NCBI GenBank assembly: GCA_047495785.1
Contig: JBLDXI010000024.1
Coordinates: forward strand, 806,001-870,000
Source of the DNA: Lepidodermella squamata
Lineage: Eukaryota > Gastrotricha
DNA length: 64,000 nucleotides
Reading direction: 5' to 3'
Part shown: positions 21,457 through 32,439 of the stretch, piece after piece
Layout of the letters: every line of letters begins with the position of its first letter
Numbering within the stretch: position 1 is the stretch's first letter
The notes under the pieces: model-generated
Told to the model about the DNA's origin: nothing
Database searches by the model: none
What the model saw: the letters and a program-made list of their open reading frames with translations, nothing else
Made by a program: the position numbers and the translations under genes

Positions 21457-22665
21457 ATGAGTAACTTTTTCGGAGGTTGTGGGCCTTATCACGGCTCAAT
21501 GAATTGTAGCTGCATGATAATGACTCAGCACGTGACAACGGCAAACTACCCGTTTCACCCTGCGCCTAACATGCACGCCATGAATCGATTCGATTTCGGT
21601 GCCATGAGCCATTTCCACCCTGGAGCGAATCCTTACCAACACCACCACCAACAGCAGCAGCCACTTTGCTGCGGAGGATCGTCCGGATATGACCACAGTA
21701 TGGCAATGTCCCGTTATCCGGCTAACAACTACCTACCGCCGCCTCAGCAACCTCACTTTATGCCGCCAACTGGGGGTTCAAGCTTGATAACTGAACACGA
21801 AAACTTGCTACAACTTCTAAAGGAAAGCAACAGGCTGAAGGTGATGCTACTCCAGGAACAAATCCGGGCTAAAATCCTGCCGCCAGTTGAAGAAATAGCT
21901 CGAATTGCCGCACCTGAACCCGCTGTAGTTAAGGAGGAGACGATTTCAGCGAGCCAAGCTGAATCAGAGACAAGCCGTTCTGCTGTCAACCAGGCCGTTG
22001 TTACCCTTGCTGCCAATAGCGAAATCGTTCCGCCTGCTCCCGAGCCCAGCGTCGCTGAAGCTACGGAACCTACTCCGGCTATAGTATGAAAGAAGCTGTA
22101 CTGATCGTGAAATGATATTTGATGTTTTATAGAGACGTAGACCGCGGCGTAGGTCAACTTCCCAGGCCAAGCAAGAGACACCTACGAGGTCCGTGAAAAA
22201 CCTGACGCGCTCTGATCTGTTGGTCCTTGAAGAGGTAAGGCTTCTTTAATTCCTTTCAGATACCATATGTAACTATTTTTCAGGCATTTCTGTTGGACCG
22301 AACTCCAAGTCGCCGCGAACGGAAGAAATTAGCCCAGCGACTTCGCCTGTCTTCGCAACAAATTGACGAATGGTTCGAACGGGCTCGTAACAAAACGCAG
22401 CCTGCTGAACCTATTCACGAAGCACCTATTTTCGACGAAGTACAGCTAGCGGAACCTATCAAGATCAAGGTAATAGACATACTACTAATGCAGATGGTTT
22501 ATTTTGATTTTACTTCAGCATGGCAGAAAGCGGTCGAAGAAATCGAGGAAAGCGGCTGATCCTACGGTTAAAATGGAAAATCTTGATGTGCCGGTTGAGG
22601 GGAGCGCTGCAAACCCTGTAGAAATCACCTCGGCTGCTGAAAATCACGAGATTGAAGTTATTTGA
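21457..22665 (+). CDS. Atypical homeodomain protein (position 51 Arg)
   Basis: Four exons: 21457-22083, 22133-22234, 22284-22469 and 22519-22665, giving 353 residues. The N-terminal half is rich in His, Met, Pro and Gln and carries Cys pairs and a coiled-coil-like segment (ENLLQLLKESNRLKVMLL). Exons 2 and 3 encode a basic arm (RRRPRRRS) and a homeodomain: helix 1 LVLEEAFLL, helix 2 SRRERKKLAQRL, helix 3 SQQIDEWFERARNK. Trp48, Phe49 and Arg53 are kept, but the near-invariant Asn51 is Arg (WFERAR instead of WFQNRR). A second basic patch (GRKRSKKSRK) lies downstream. It should be nuclear; altered or reduced base-specific DNA binding is inferred. AATAAA is near 22708. Confidence 0.8.
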
Positions 22666-23014
22666 ACATGATTCAGGACTCTGTGCTGTGATTATAATTT
22701 GCTTGAGAATAAATCATCGATAGTTTGGGAAATATCTTTTTTTTATCGCGCAAGAGGAGTCAAATTGACATTAGATGTATTTATGGTCATGGCCGTTTAC
22801 GCGTAATGCTGCGGGTTCCAAATAGGAATCCTTACGGGACTCTTTTTATGGTGCCAAGAAACCATTAAGCCTCCAGGGATGTGTCGTCATCTTATTCGAT
22901 TGTAACGAAAGGACAAATCGCTGATTTTTGGGTCATTTAGATGTCCCAAATGGTTTCATTGAATAAACTTGATAGCGATTGCAGTTTGAACACGCATCAA
23001 AATGTGAATGAGTA
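22666..23014. other. Intergenic
   Basis: Holds the homeodomain gene's polyadenylation signal; no other feature was seen. Confidence 0.4.
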
Positions 23015-24196
23015 ATGGCAACTAACGTTTGTATAGCTACCCTTGGCTTGCTGCTAATAATCTGGAAGGCTACTCCGCTACAATTGGATTGTTACTCGTA
23101 TGAAACAGACGCTTTGGACTTGAATCCGTCGCCAACTTTACCACCCGAAGCTCGGAAGCTGAGATGTGCAGAAAATCAAGTTTGTGTGGTAAGTAAAGTC
23201 AAATCGCTATAGCTAACCAAACAAGCTTCCTTTATTATGTCATAGAAAACCTTCCTGCAAATTACTCATCTCCACAACGCAAAAACGAGCGGCAGGAGAA
23301 AGAAGCACAAAAGATCCGATAATGTCACTCAAGCTTACATCTGGGGGTGCCTATCCCTTAAGGAACTCATCAGTCCTGTTCCACTGCAGTGCGGTGATAT
23401 ATTCGAAACGTCTTATGGCGATCGAATTGCCAATGGCGACGGGGCTGTCTATTACTTCTTCACCCATTGCACTTGCTGCTCTGACCTATGCAATTCGAAT
23501 GTGATGGACGCAAATGAGTGCTCGCGAGCACCGAAATTCTCGAAGCAATGCCATGCACATACGGCTGTAAGTATAATTTCTCTCGTTTACAACTGATTAA
23601 ACGTTCGCTTTTGATAGGCTCCATCGACAAAATACCTGCCGAAGGACTCCATCACCATACCTTGCACAGCCTCTCAGCATTGTTATGTAAGAAAATAACA
23701 TTGGAATAATGGTTAAACCTTCGATATTTCTACGTAGAAATACATGACCCTTAACGATTTTATCTGGAGCTACTACGCCTGGGGTTGTACCAGCATTCCA
23801 CGGGGTAGCTGTGACACATCTTTCAGCCACGAGTTTATCCCAGCTGTTGGGAAATCTAAAAAAGTTTGCCCATGCTGTGGGGACCTATGCAATGGACCGA
23901 GAATGGACCCGATTCGAGCCAACTCGTCGAATTGTGAAATCATACCCGAGCTGAAGCCGACCATTACTTCAGCTTATGTTGTTTCCGGTATTATGATTAC
24001 GCTTCTTATAGGCAGCCTCACTGGATTAGGCATTGCGATGTAAGTGAACAAAATAACCATTATTTTTCTAAAATTTAATTTCGTGATTTATTCAAACAGA
24101 TATATTTTGGATCGATTGAGGGCGAAATTAAAAAAAGCGAGCTTGGATGAACCGGAAATTGTTTTCGATGCGTTAAAACATTGCACGAACGAATAA
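23015..24196 (+). CDS. Two-module Ly6-like type I membrane protein
   Basis: Five exons: 23015-23188, 23246-23566, 23618-23686, 23738-24039 and 24100-24196, giving 320 residues. After a signal peptide, a first Cys module opens with LDCYSYE and closes with CTCCSDLCNSN. A second module runs from PCTASQHCYKYM to VCPCCGDLCNGPRMD. Both closings match the CCxxxLCN signature of Ly6/three-finger proteins. One transmembrane helix (about residues 265-288, SGIMITLLIGSLTGLG) leads to a short basic then acidic cytoplasmic tail, so it is membrane-spanning rather than GPI-linked. A basic insert (SGRRKKHKR) lies between the conserved parts of the first module. The stop TAA overlaps an AATAAA, and the next gene converges from the other strand only 66 bp away. 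Confidence 0.78.
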
Positions 24197-24262
24197 ATCA
24201 ATTGTTTGAAAATTATAAAAAACCACACCTGTTTTTGATTATTTTTTGTTTAAAAAAGATTG

Positions 24263-25576
24263 TCAAACATTTGCCTTGTCCAATATTATAGCAATCGCTC
24301 GCTTGCCAAGAATTTCGATTTTCCGACGGTGCAGCACTGCTTTGAAATAGTCGTAGAAAGCGAATATTGCCAGTGTAACCGATGTAAGGCCGAAAAAGCA
24401 GCCGTGAATAATCGAATGAACACTTATAGCCAGCTCATTGTCATCCGCCCAAAAGAAGAAGCCGATCAACAAGAAAGCTAAGGCAAGAGTTGCTTCCATA
24501 ACCATCATAATTAAGCGGTGGACAAATCGTTTCAGATCGTCAGATTTGATTTTCACGACAAGTTCGCACTTGGCGATTGCCCAAAATCCAGAGGGCAGCG
24601 TCATGCCGAGGACAATAAATTGCGCGTAGTTGAACTGTTGAAATTTTGCGAAAAGCTCGCAGTCGAATGACAAAATGATGATTAGAACATTAACGGCAAG
24701 GTAGGCGCTTGATTGGATGAAGGGGTTCGACCCAGCGACAAAGTTGGCGCAGGAGCCGCATTGACTGCATTCTTCCTCGTTACTAAGGCAAGAATCGGTT
24801 TTTGTCGAAGTTCGAATCGATTTTATCATAATGCAAAAAGCGAGGCTTATACCGAAGAACACGATCCAGCCTAAAATCATGACTGTGATGAACGCGTTGT
24901 CATACTTCTGATCACCGCTAGACAGGTCGTGGTTGATTGCGTTTTGGAAATAGGCGAGGAAAATCGTCAATTGAATAAAATTTGCGGCTGTGACTCGAAA
25001 CGAAACATCCCCAGCCGAGGACAGGGTGGACAGATCGCGGAAGACCAGCCAAACAAAACGGAGGTTGGCTAGGAATGACGACAGCAGCAAACAAGCCCCG
25101 AAAATTTGGGAGGGCCAAACGGGAGCGACAATCTGCTCGCAAATTGACGCAATCAAAACTGGGTCACAGTACGATGCAGTTCCGCATGAATTATTTCTCG
25201 ATGTTGACTGACAGGCGATTGGTGATAACTCGAATGCTGTTTCGCCCATTGCAACGAAAATCGCGAATAGAAGGAGGCATATAGTAGCTGATAGTAAGGC
25301 TAGGAAAACTACTAGTAACCGAATAGGAAGACTTAGGGTAGGCTTCGTAATATCATCGGCACTGTCGGCGCTTGGGTGTATTTTATGGCTAGCCATTTCG
25401 TCGATTTTCTCTACTGCTGGCAAAGTGAAATAAATTGCTTCATCTGTGAAGCCGCTAACAATTTTGCGTTCCGGAAATTCACAACTCGATTCGTTGCCGT
25501 CATCGGTAGAAGGTATTACGCGAACGATGGCGCCCTTATCGAAAGCCATTTTGTTATATAGTTTCGCCCTCAGCAT
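24263..25576 (-). CDS. 8-transmembrane protein of the local family
   Basis: A single exon of 437 residues from the ATG at 25576; the ATG at 25549 (MAFDKG) is also possible. After an acidic N-tail there are eight helices in a 4+4 plan. The first extracellular loop has several Cys. The central loop carries ECSQCGSC. The block LAYFQNAIN in helix 3 matches LAYLQNAIN in the neighbour at 25810, which makes these two direct paralogues. Helix 6 (GMTLPSGFWAI) also aligns with the neighbour (GVFLPTIFFVI). No known transporter or receptor signature was recognised. Confidence 0.72.
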   Translation of the reverse strand: MLRAKLYNKMAFDKGAIVRVIPSTDDGNESSCEFPERKIVSGFTDEAIYFTLPAVEKIDEMASHKIHPSADSADDITKPTLSLPIRLLVVFLALLSATICLLLFAIFVAMGETAFELSPIACQSTSRNNSCGTASYCDPVLIASICEQIVAPVWPSQIFGACLLLSSFLANLRFVWLVFRDLSTLSSAGDVSFRVTAANFIQLTIFLAYFQNAINHDLSSGDQKYDNAFITVMILGWIVFFGISLAFCIMIKSIRTSTKTDSCLSNEEECSQCGSCANFVAGSNPFIQSSAYLAVNVLIIILSFDCELFAKFQQFNYAQFIVLGMTLPSGFWAIAKCELVVKIKSDDLKRFVHRLIMMVMEATLALAFLLIGFFFWADDNELAISVHSIIHGCFFGLTSVTLAIFAFYDYFKAVLHRRKIEILGKRAIAIILDKANV

Positions 25577-25809
25577 TCAGCACACACCGGAAGCTGATGG
25601 CTACTTCATATAGGAACAATCGAAAATGTGTGCGTTAATAATTAACCAGCTTTCCGAGATGCGAAAAAACGCGCCGTTTTAGGGATTGGCGCGTCAAAAT
25701 TGTAAAACAAGCTAATCCTTAACTGCACGCTTTATATTATGTATTACAACATAGGTACTTTTGTTTTTTAATTAAAAAATAATCATATGAACAGCCAATT
25801 TATTCATGT

Positions 25810-26865
25810 TCATTCAGCATCAGATTTTTGCTTAATCATAGCGATCAGCTGAATGACGGCGAGTGACCCCGACAAAATCGACTGTAGCCCGCTGTGAAGG
25901 TAAAAAGCAGCCTGCTCGCCACTGTCTGCTGTCCAAGCGAATTGGGCGTAGAGACCGAACGCGGCCGAAGAAATCGCCAGTAGAGCTAAATGAGACCAAG
26001 CTCTTCGCTTCGGAAAATGTTTGTCAATTACGAAGAAAATTGTCGGTAGAAATACGCCGACTACAAGGACCATTAACAGGTTTTTGTCGTAGAAATCGTT
26101 GGCTAGAACGGCAAGATTGTTCGATAGACTGAAAATCAAGCAGTTGAATGAAATGAAGAGAATCGTCTGCAGGAAACACGGCGAATCAGCTATGTAGTAG
26201 ACGAAATAATTGCGGCTCGTCATGTGACATTTGCAGGCCACCTCGCTATTTTTTGACTTGGTCAACAAAAAAACTCCGCCGAGTCGTGGGTCGAAGCTCA
26301 AAATAGTTATGAATCCGATCAATAGGATAACAGAGATAGTCAGACAAAACACAGAAGTTGTTTGAAAAGTTGTCTCATTTTCGGAGTTGATGGCGTTTTG
26401 AAGATAAGCCAAATTAATGCAAAATTCGACGTAGATTGCGGATAACGCGCCTCGGAAGGTGATGATCGATCGGAGCAGTTCAGCCTCAGGTGGCATTATT
26501 TTAATGAAAGCCCGGTAAATCGTGAACATGGCCGATATTAATGCTAGCAAATGGCAGTAAGCATTCAGGATATGGACTCGCAAAGGAACGACGGCTTTTT
26601 CGCCGTTCGGACACATCCATTGAGTCATTGTTGTAGCGTTGTCCCCGCATGATATCGGCAGCAGCGACAGAGCTCTTTGCCCGAATAGCACGTATATAAC
26701 GATTTGAGCTATAGCTACGGCAAGAGCGACAGTTGCGAACAACCTGACAGCAATTTTGGTCCGCGTGTCCACCTTAAGGTTGTTTGGTATCTCGGCAGTT
26801 GGGATTAGTTCAGATTTACTGCCGAAATCAACGCTAACCGAGACCAGATCAGACTTTGACTGCAT
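25810..26865 (-). CDS. 8-transmembrane protein of the local family
   Basis: A single exon of 351 residues beginning MQSKSDLV. It has eight helices; the first loop has the spaced cysteines SCGD and WMCPNG, and the central loop has ACKCHM. The block NLAYLQNAINSE is nearly the same as in the 24263-25576 protein, about 230 bp downstream on the same strand, pointing to tandem duplication followed by strong divergence. The helix 7-8 hairpin ends in a short charged tail (KQKSDAE). Function is unknown. Confidence 0.72.
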   Translation of the reverse strand: MQSKSDLVSVSVDFGSKSELIPTAEIPNNLKVDTRTKIAVRLFATVALAVAIAQIVIYVLFGQRALSLLPISCGDNATTMTQWMCPNGEKAVVPLRVHILNAYCHLLALISAMFTIYRAFIKIMPPEAELLRSIITFRGALSAIYVEFCINLAYLQNAINSENETTFQTTSVFCLTISVILLIGFITILSFDPRLGGVFLLTKSKNSEVACKCHMTSRNYFVYYIADSPCFLQTILFISFNCLIFSLSNNLAVLANDFYDKNLLMVLVVGVFLPTIFFVIDKHFPKRRAWSHLALLAISSAAFGLYAQFAWTADSGEQAAFYLHSGLQSILSGSLAVIQLIAMIKQKSDAE

Positions 26866-28113
26866 TACGTTCTTCTTTTGATTTTGATAAAAAACGTCTA
26901 AATCTGCAACGTGTTTTTTTAGGCGCGGAAATTGTTAAAACAACCTCGCGGTGAAATGCGTGGGATTTTTGTATAATAAGGCTGATGCACTAGGCAAATA
27001 ATGATGAGTGAACACACAGCTCAAGGTTTTATCGCATGCGCACGGCAAAAAAATCGATTCACAGCGCGATTTTTGAGCGTCAAAGCTGTGCGAGATAAGA
27101 ACATTATAAAGCTATTACTGTGCTGAAATCATTTAAAGCAACACCAAGCTTAATGGTATTCTCAAGTTTGTATGTGTCGCCTTGCGTGTATTTCCTTACA
27201 CGCGTCTCGTAAGTGCGCGATGAGAGTAATTTTTTCAGTCACCGGGTGCAATATGATCATATAGTACATATTACAGGACAACTATCAGGTGTCTAAAAGG
27301 CGCGCCTCTTCGCCTATTGAAACGACACCACAATTAGCGGCAGTGCGGGGGAAACTCAGTCGATGTTTTGAAAAATAATTGAATTAAAAATTGCGGTTCT
27401 CAAAGGTGCAGTGGGCGTTGCATCAAATAAAATGGCAAGAAGCACTAATGCAAGCAAGACACATCATTGCAAAACACGACTGGAATTTCCGGCTGCATAC
27501 ATGCAATTCAATACCATATGCTTCTATAAGGCTGGGCTGTCTGAAGTATAAAAAAATATGAACATCGACCTGAAGCAAGAGTAAAACGGAGGTTTCGCTG
27601 AGAGATCACTGCTATTACCTTTGTTTACCATACAGATTAATTTTTCATTGGCATTTTTCCACCTTTTATATAATTTTTCTGCTTCGAACATGTGGCATAT
27701 GCTTGCGGCTCTCAATTTGTACGGTGGTCTTACACTGAACTTTGAGGATAATGCTTGTTTACATAGCGAAGATAAACACCAAATACTACATATGCTCTCG
27801 AGTTATCATGTTGACAAAGATAATGGGGGAGCTGCTGCTCAAACTACCATTTAATAAATTGCTGAATATTGCTGAAATAAATAACAGAATTTGTTAATTT
27901 GTAGCCCTAAACGCGGTAAATAAAAGTGGATCATCGTAAAGGTAAATGGGTAGTTCTGAACCAATAAGAGACATTAGGCAGACGCAGCGGATATACAAAT
28001 CCTCATAAAATCGCGACATGTTTGCAGATGATCAGAGCGGCTACTTGATCATGGCCAGCCCCAATTGGCTAGCTTAATCGCTGAGTTTACTAGAAACAGG
28101 AAAGCGACTTCCC
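26866..28113. other. Intergenic, 1.25 kb; right part is the 5' flank copied in the beta-subunit duplication
   Basis: From about 27781 to the ATG at 28114 this sequence aligns with 29705-30056, the flank of the second Na,K-ATPase beta gene, including the shared phrases ATCATGTTGACAAAGATA and GCAGACGCAGCGGATATACA. Left of 27780 no gene or repeat was recognised. The short open frames here are not supported. Confidence 0.5.
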
Positions 28114-29606
28114 ATGATGCAAACTTCAACCGCTGAGAAAGATGAACCTCAGGCTAATCGGCTGCCTGGGTCGACCAACGTTGATGACCTGTTAGACTTG
28201 GCTCGGGACCATGGAGTATCGAAATCTTTCGAACGGCGAAATGCCGAGTTAACGTCCGAGTTGCCAATCATATCTGCATTCAAGTACTATTTCCTGAGAA
28301 ACGACAACTGCAAGACCACTCGAAGGACGGCTGGAAACTGGAGTAATGAATCATACCATGATAGAATGTCTTCATAATTCACGTTACAAATTATATTTCA
28401 GTCAGCGTTGTGAGCTTTTATTTCACTTTCTACATCGTCGTTGTTCTGCCTCTTCTGCCGATTGGCGTACTTTACCGATACCTACGTCTTGACATTGTCC
28501 ACCCACACCACTCAAGAATGATCCTTCAGGAGCCAGGTAGTTCAGGATTCACGAAATTTTGAAATAAGATTTCCCCATTTCATCATAGGCCTAAACTTTC
28601 GCCCCTATCCGGTACAACCTGGCGATGACGGGAATAACAAAACCTGGGGTACCTTGGTTCAGTTCAATAGATTCGATCGAGACCGATTTCAACGTTACAT
28701 CTGGAATATCGACTCTGTCGTAAATAGTTAGGTTTAACTTTAAGCTTCAACAAATTTACCACTTCAATTGTTTCTATCTTACATAGAATATGAGGCTCAT
28801 CGAGAGCGTAAAATGCTAAACGAACGTGAAGACGTAACTTGGTCAAAGGTAAGCATTTCCAGATTATTAAATAGATACCTGAGATATGATAATATTTTAC
28901 ACCTCAGTGGTGTACTTTCGAAAATCCAGCCGACTCAACCCACGGATGCATTCTAAATGCTAAGGTATAAGCTGAACTCTAAATTATAGACTGCTGAATT
29001 GATGATTTTCTTACAGGGGTTTGGGACGTATTGCTACCGAAACATGGAATATGGCTTTCCAGACGGACAGCCTTGCTTTTTGATCAGGGTTAACAAAGTT
29101 TACGGTTGGATGCCAGAACCCTATCAAACTTACGAAGAACTAATCGAAGCTGGGTTCCCGGAGGAAGTCATGGATCCTAGTAACTTTGACCATCGATACA
29201 TGCCGATCACTTGCGGCGGAGAGACAGATGTTGACACAGAGTTGCTTGGTCCCGTCGACTACATTTACCCCTTCGAGTCTGGAAAGAATGGTATTCCGAC
29301 GTATTTCTTCCCATATTTGAATCAAATCAACTACAGATCACCAGGTAAATATTGAATATCAGAAAGCTTTGCTAAGGTCGTAATGCACAAATTGAAGGGA
29401 TTATGGTCAACTTCTGGAATGTTACTACGAGTGTTGTGATCCAAATCCGATGTCTCTTGTGGGCTCGCAACGTGCCCCACATCCGTGACGGAGGTGCTCA
29501 TGGTCGGCTTCGAGGCTCGGTACATTTCGAGCTGATGGTGGACAACGGAATGATGTACCGTCATGACATGCCAGAAGAATCAGATGAATGGGTTGCGACC
29601 CACTGA
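28114..29606 (+). CDS. Na,K-ATPase beta subunit, copy 1
   Basis: Six exons: 28114-28342, 28402-28536, 28589-28726, 28787-28848, 29017-29344 and 29398-29606, giving 366 residues. It is a type II membrane protein: a cytoplasmic N-tail, a single helix (SFYFTFYIVVVLPLLPIGVLY) coded in exon 2, and a large ectodomain. The ectodomain shows family marks: GFGTYCYRN, QPCFLIRVNKVYGWMPEPY, ITCGGETDVD, IYPFESGKNGIPTYFFPY and, in the last exon, the membrane-distal strand with RCLLWARN and GRLRGSVHFEL. The role is folding, surface delivery and tuning of the alpha subunit pump. The N-tail is longer than in vertebrate beta subunits. It is paired with a tandem copy at 30057. Confidence 0.9.
29033..29291 (+). 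repeat. 259 bp tract identical to 30961-31219
   Basis: No mismatch was seen between 29033-29291 and 30961-31219, although synonymous differences occur immediately on both sides and elsewhere in the genes (roughly 8 to 10 percent differences in the last exon). Confidence 0.85.
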
Positions 29607-30056
29607 TTTCGATACATTTTTATATAGTATAGCATATAGCATATAGCTCTATGCGTTCCAGATTGCGATGATATACATAAATTGATACATACATCAAGAA
29701 TACTACACTACATGGGATGCTCTCGAACTATCATGTTGACAAAGATACAAGGGCAGCTGCTCAAACTACCATCTACTACAAATTAATATTGTGGAAATAA
29801 ATAAAATTGTAAATTTGTTATTTTGTTATTTTGTAACCTAAAACGCAATTGTGCGGCGATCATATGAGTGATATGGTAAATAAAAGTGGATGATTATTAA
29901 GTTGATGGGCCGTTCTGAACCAACAAGAGACATTTAGCAGACGCAGCGGATATACATGTTTGCAGATGAGCGGAGCGGCTACTTGATAATGACCAGCCCT
30001 AATAGTAAAATAGGCTAGCCCATACTTCCTAGAACCATCAAAAGCAAGATTCCACC
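29607..30056. other. Intergenic between the two beta-subunit genes; duplicated flank
   Basis: From about 29705 the spacer aligns with 27781-28113. Left of that is a short ATAGCATATAGCATATAGC repeat at about 29630-29650. No gene was seen. Confidence 0.5.
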
Positions 30057-31532
30057 ATGTCAAATTTGATCGCCGAGAAAGATGTGCCGCTAATAAGCCG
30101 TTCGCCTGTTATCACTGATCAAAAAGACCTATTGGACTTGGCTCGGGACCGTGGAGATTCCGGGTCTCTCAATCGGACCAATACCGAGTTATCGTCCGAG
30201 TTACCAATCATATCTGCATTCAAGTTCTATTTCTTGAGCGACAAAAACAATAAGACCAATCGAAGGACGGCTGGAAATTGGAGTAATGCACCAGTTCCTG
30301 CTAAAACAAATTTATAATGCTCGTTTTTTCAGTCAGTGTTGTTAGTTTTTATTTCACTTTCTACATCGTCGTTCTTCTGCCCCTTCTACCGATTGGCGTT
30401 CTTTATCGATACCTGCGTTTGGACATTGTCCACCCACACCACTCAAGAATGATCCTGCAAGAACCAGGTCTGAACGGCGTTCCTGCTATTCGATTTAACG
30501 TGATGCCATTATTTCGTAGGCCTTAACTTCCGCCCATATCCGGTACAATATGGTGATGACCAGGACAACAAAACGTGGGGCACCTTGATCCAATTTAATC
30601 GGTATGACCGCCACCGGTTTCAAAAATATATCTGGAATATCGACTCGGTCGTGAACAGTTAGCTTTAACCATCATATAATGTTTCACTTCAATTTTAATC
30701 TCTGTAAATAGAATACGAAGCCCATCGAGAGCGTAAGGTACTAAACGAGCGTGAAGACGTAACCTGGTCAAAGGTAAGCAAGCCCACATTAATAATGCAG
30801 CCGGTTTAATGAGCTTTACCTCAGTGGTGTACGTTCGAAAATCCAGCTGACGCAACGCACGCCTGCATTTTGAATGCTAAGGTTTAGATTCTGAACTGAC
30901 TGGGTAGACTCTAAATTTAACTGGCTAAATTGCTTCTCTTACAGGGCTTTGGGACATACTGCTACCGAAACATGGAATATGGCTTTCCAGACGGACAGCC
31001 TTGCTTTTTGATCAGGGTTAACAAAGTTTACGGTTGGATGCCAGAACCCTATCAAACTTACGAAGAACTAATCGAAGCTGGGTTCCCGGAGGAAGTCATG
31101 GATCCTAGTAACTTTGACCATCGATACATGCCGATCACTTGCGGCGGAGAGACAGATGTTGACACAGAGTTGCTTGGTCCCGTCGACTACATTTACCCCT
31201 TCGAGTCTGGAAAGAATGGAATACCAACGTATTTCTTCCCATATTTAAATCAAATCAACTACAGGTCGCCGGGTAAGAATTTCAAGGAATAAGTATTCCT
31301 CTATAGTTATGTGAATCTTCAAGGAATTATGGTCAACTTCTGGAATGTTACTACGAGTGTTGTGATCCGAATCCGATGTCTCCTGTGGGCTCGCAACGTG
31401 CCCCACATCAGTGACGGAGGGGCTCATGGTCGTCTTCGAGGCGCGGTGCATTTTGAGCTGATGGTGGACAATGGAATGATGTACCGACATGACATGCCAG
31501 AAGAACCGGATGATTGGTTAGCGACCCACTGA
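30057..31532 (+). CDS. Na,K-ATPase beta subunit, copy 2
   Basis: Six exons with the same boundaries as copy 1: 30057-30282, 30333-30467, 30520-30657, 30712-30773, 30945-31272 and 31324-31532, giving 365 residues. Exon sizes 2 to 6 equal those of copy 1 (135, 138, 62, 328, 209). The ectodomain Cys residues and family motifs are intact. The N-tail is the most different part, while the first 275 bases of exon 5 match copy 1 almost exactly. Both copies look functional, so they could supply alternative beta partners; tissue differences cannot be seen in the sequence. Confidence 0.9.
30961..31219 (+). repeat. 259 bp tract identical to 29033-29291
   Basis: This is the partner of the exon 5 tract in copy 1; the offset is 1928 bp. 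Confidence 0.85.
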
Positions 31533-32065
31533 TTTCGATTCACTGCTCAGCATTAGCAGATTATAGTATCTTCGAAAATTTCAAATAAAAAATGGTTATG
31601 GCATGGGATCTTCGACGAAAGCTGAGCTTAGGAATAGAAAACTGTGTGCATAGACATCATATGTCAGGTTAATCTGATCTCTATGTTATAGCGAAGGAGT
31701 TTTGTTCTCGTTGGAACTGGGAGCATGTCTTCTCAAGTTTTGCTGAACGATTACTGCACCTCCTATTGTTTTCCTATCGCTTTAGATTGTGTGTGAAACT
31801 TCGCGAAGGAAGGTTTCCTGTGTTCTCTTTAGCCTTAATTTTAATAATTAGCTACAAGATGAACAAACACGCAACATGAGTAACCCCGGGCGAACTCCAT
31901 GTTTATTTCATTATGTGGCCACTGTTTTATTGCGTGCCAGTTGAGCGCGCTGGCAACAAAATGCTGTGAGCCCATGTCTACTGCATAGCTATATAATAGA
32001 TTATCTGATGAGATGTACATGAGATAATTTTGTCGCTGTGAAGTTACTTCACGACGTCAAACTAG
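31533..32065. other. Intergenic
   Basis: AT-rich; the similarity to the first beta gene's 3' flank ends within about 10 bases of the stop. No gene was seen. Confidence 0.4.
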
Positions 32066-32350
32066 ATGTCGCTGAAAATTATCATCTCAACGACGATCGC
32101 AATCGGAATTTACGTGATTTTCTTGTCTTTCACTTACTTCATCCTTGAGAGCTATTACGTAACACCTGACGTCATGGAAACGTTTAGCGGCAATAAACTC
32201 AGTAAATCTTATCAACTGTTTACTAGTTTTCCTATTGATGAACGAATTTTAGGTATTGTTTTCTTCAAGACTTCGATGCGAATCCTGAGTTTTGCAGCTA
32301 CCGTATTTTTTGGACTCATGTCCCGCAGATTTCTCCTTACAGCCCAATGA
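32066..32350 (+). pseudogene. Fragment resembling the start of a K2P channel
   Basis: An open frame of 94 residues starts MSLKIIISTTIAIGIYVI and aligns with the start of the intact K2P at 34264 (MDVKLFLLISIAIGVYVI), sharing the first transmembrane helix ending ILES or FIES. No pore loop or later helix follows. It may be a truncated duplicate of the downstream channel, a short untranslated relic, or a small one-helix gene. A LINE sits just downstream, starting at 32440. Confidence 0.4.
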
Positions 32351-32425
32351 CATATCGACGTGAAAGAAAACTTTTTTCTACCAATAAAATGTGCTCCTTG
32401 ATCGAAATACTTGCTTTCGTTAACG

Positions 32426-32439
32426 AAATGACTTGAAAA
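32426..32439 (+). repeat. Target-site duplication, left copy
   Basis: AAATGACTTGAAAA here and again at 33924-33937, flanking the LINE remnant exactly. Confidence 0.8.

Noticed and set aside
20397-22665. One long gene joining the His/Cys-rich protein and the homeodomain protein.
   Set aside because: The first gene ends in a clear stop in its spliced frame, and the second begins with its own ATG; no in-frame splice past the stop was found.
27621-27854. A 77-codon open frame before the first beta-subunit gene.
   Set aside because: No conserved features; it overlaps the duplicated flank, and the second copy does not preserve the frame.
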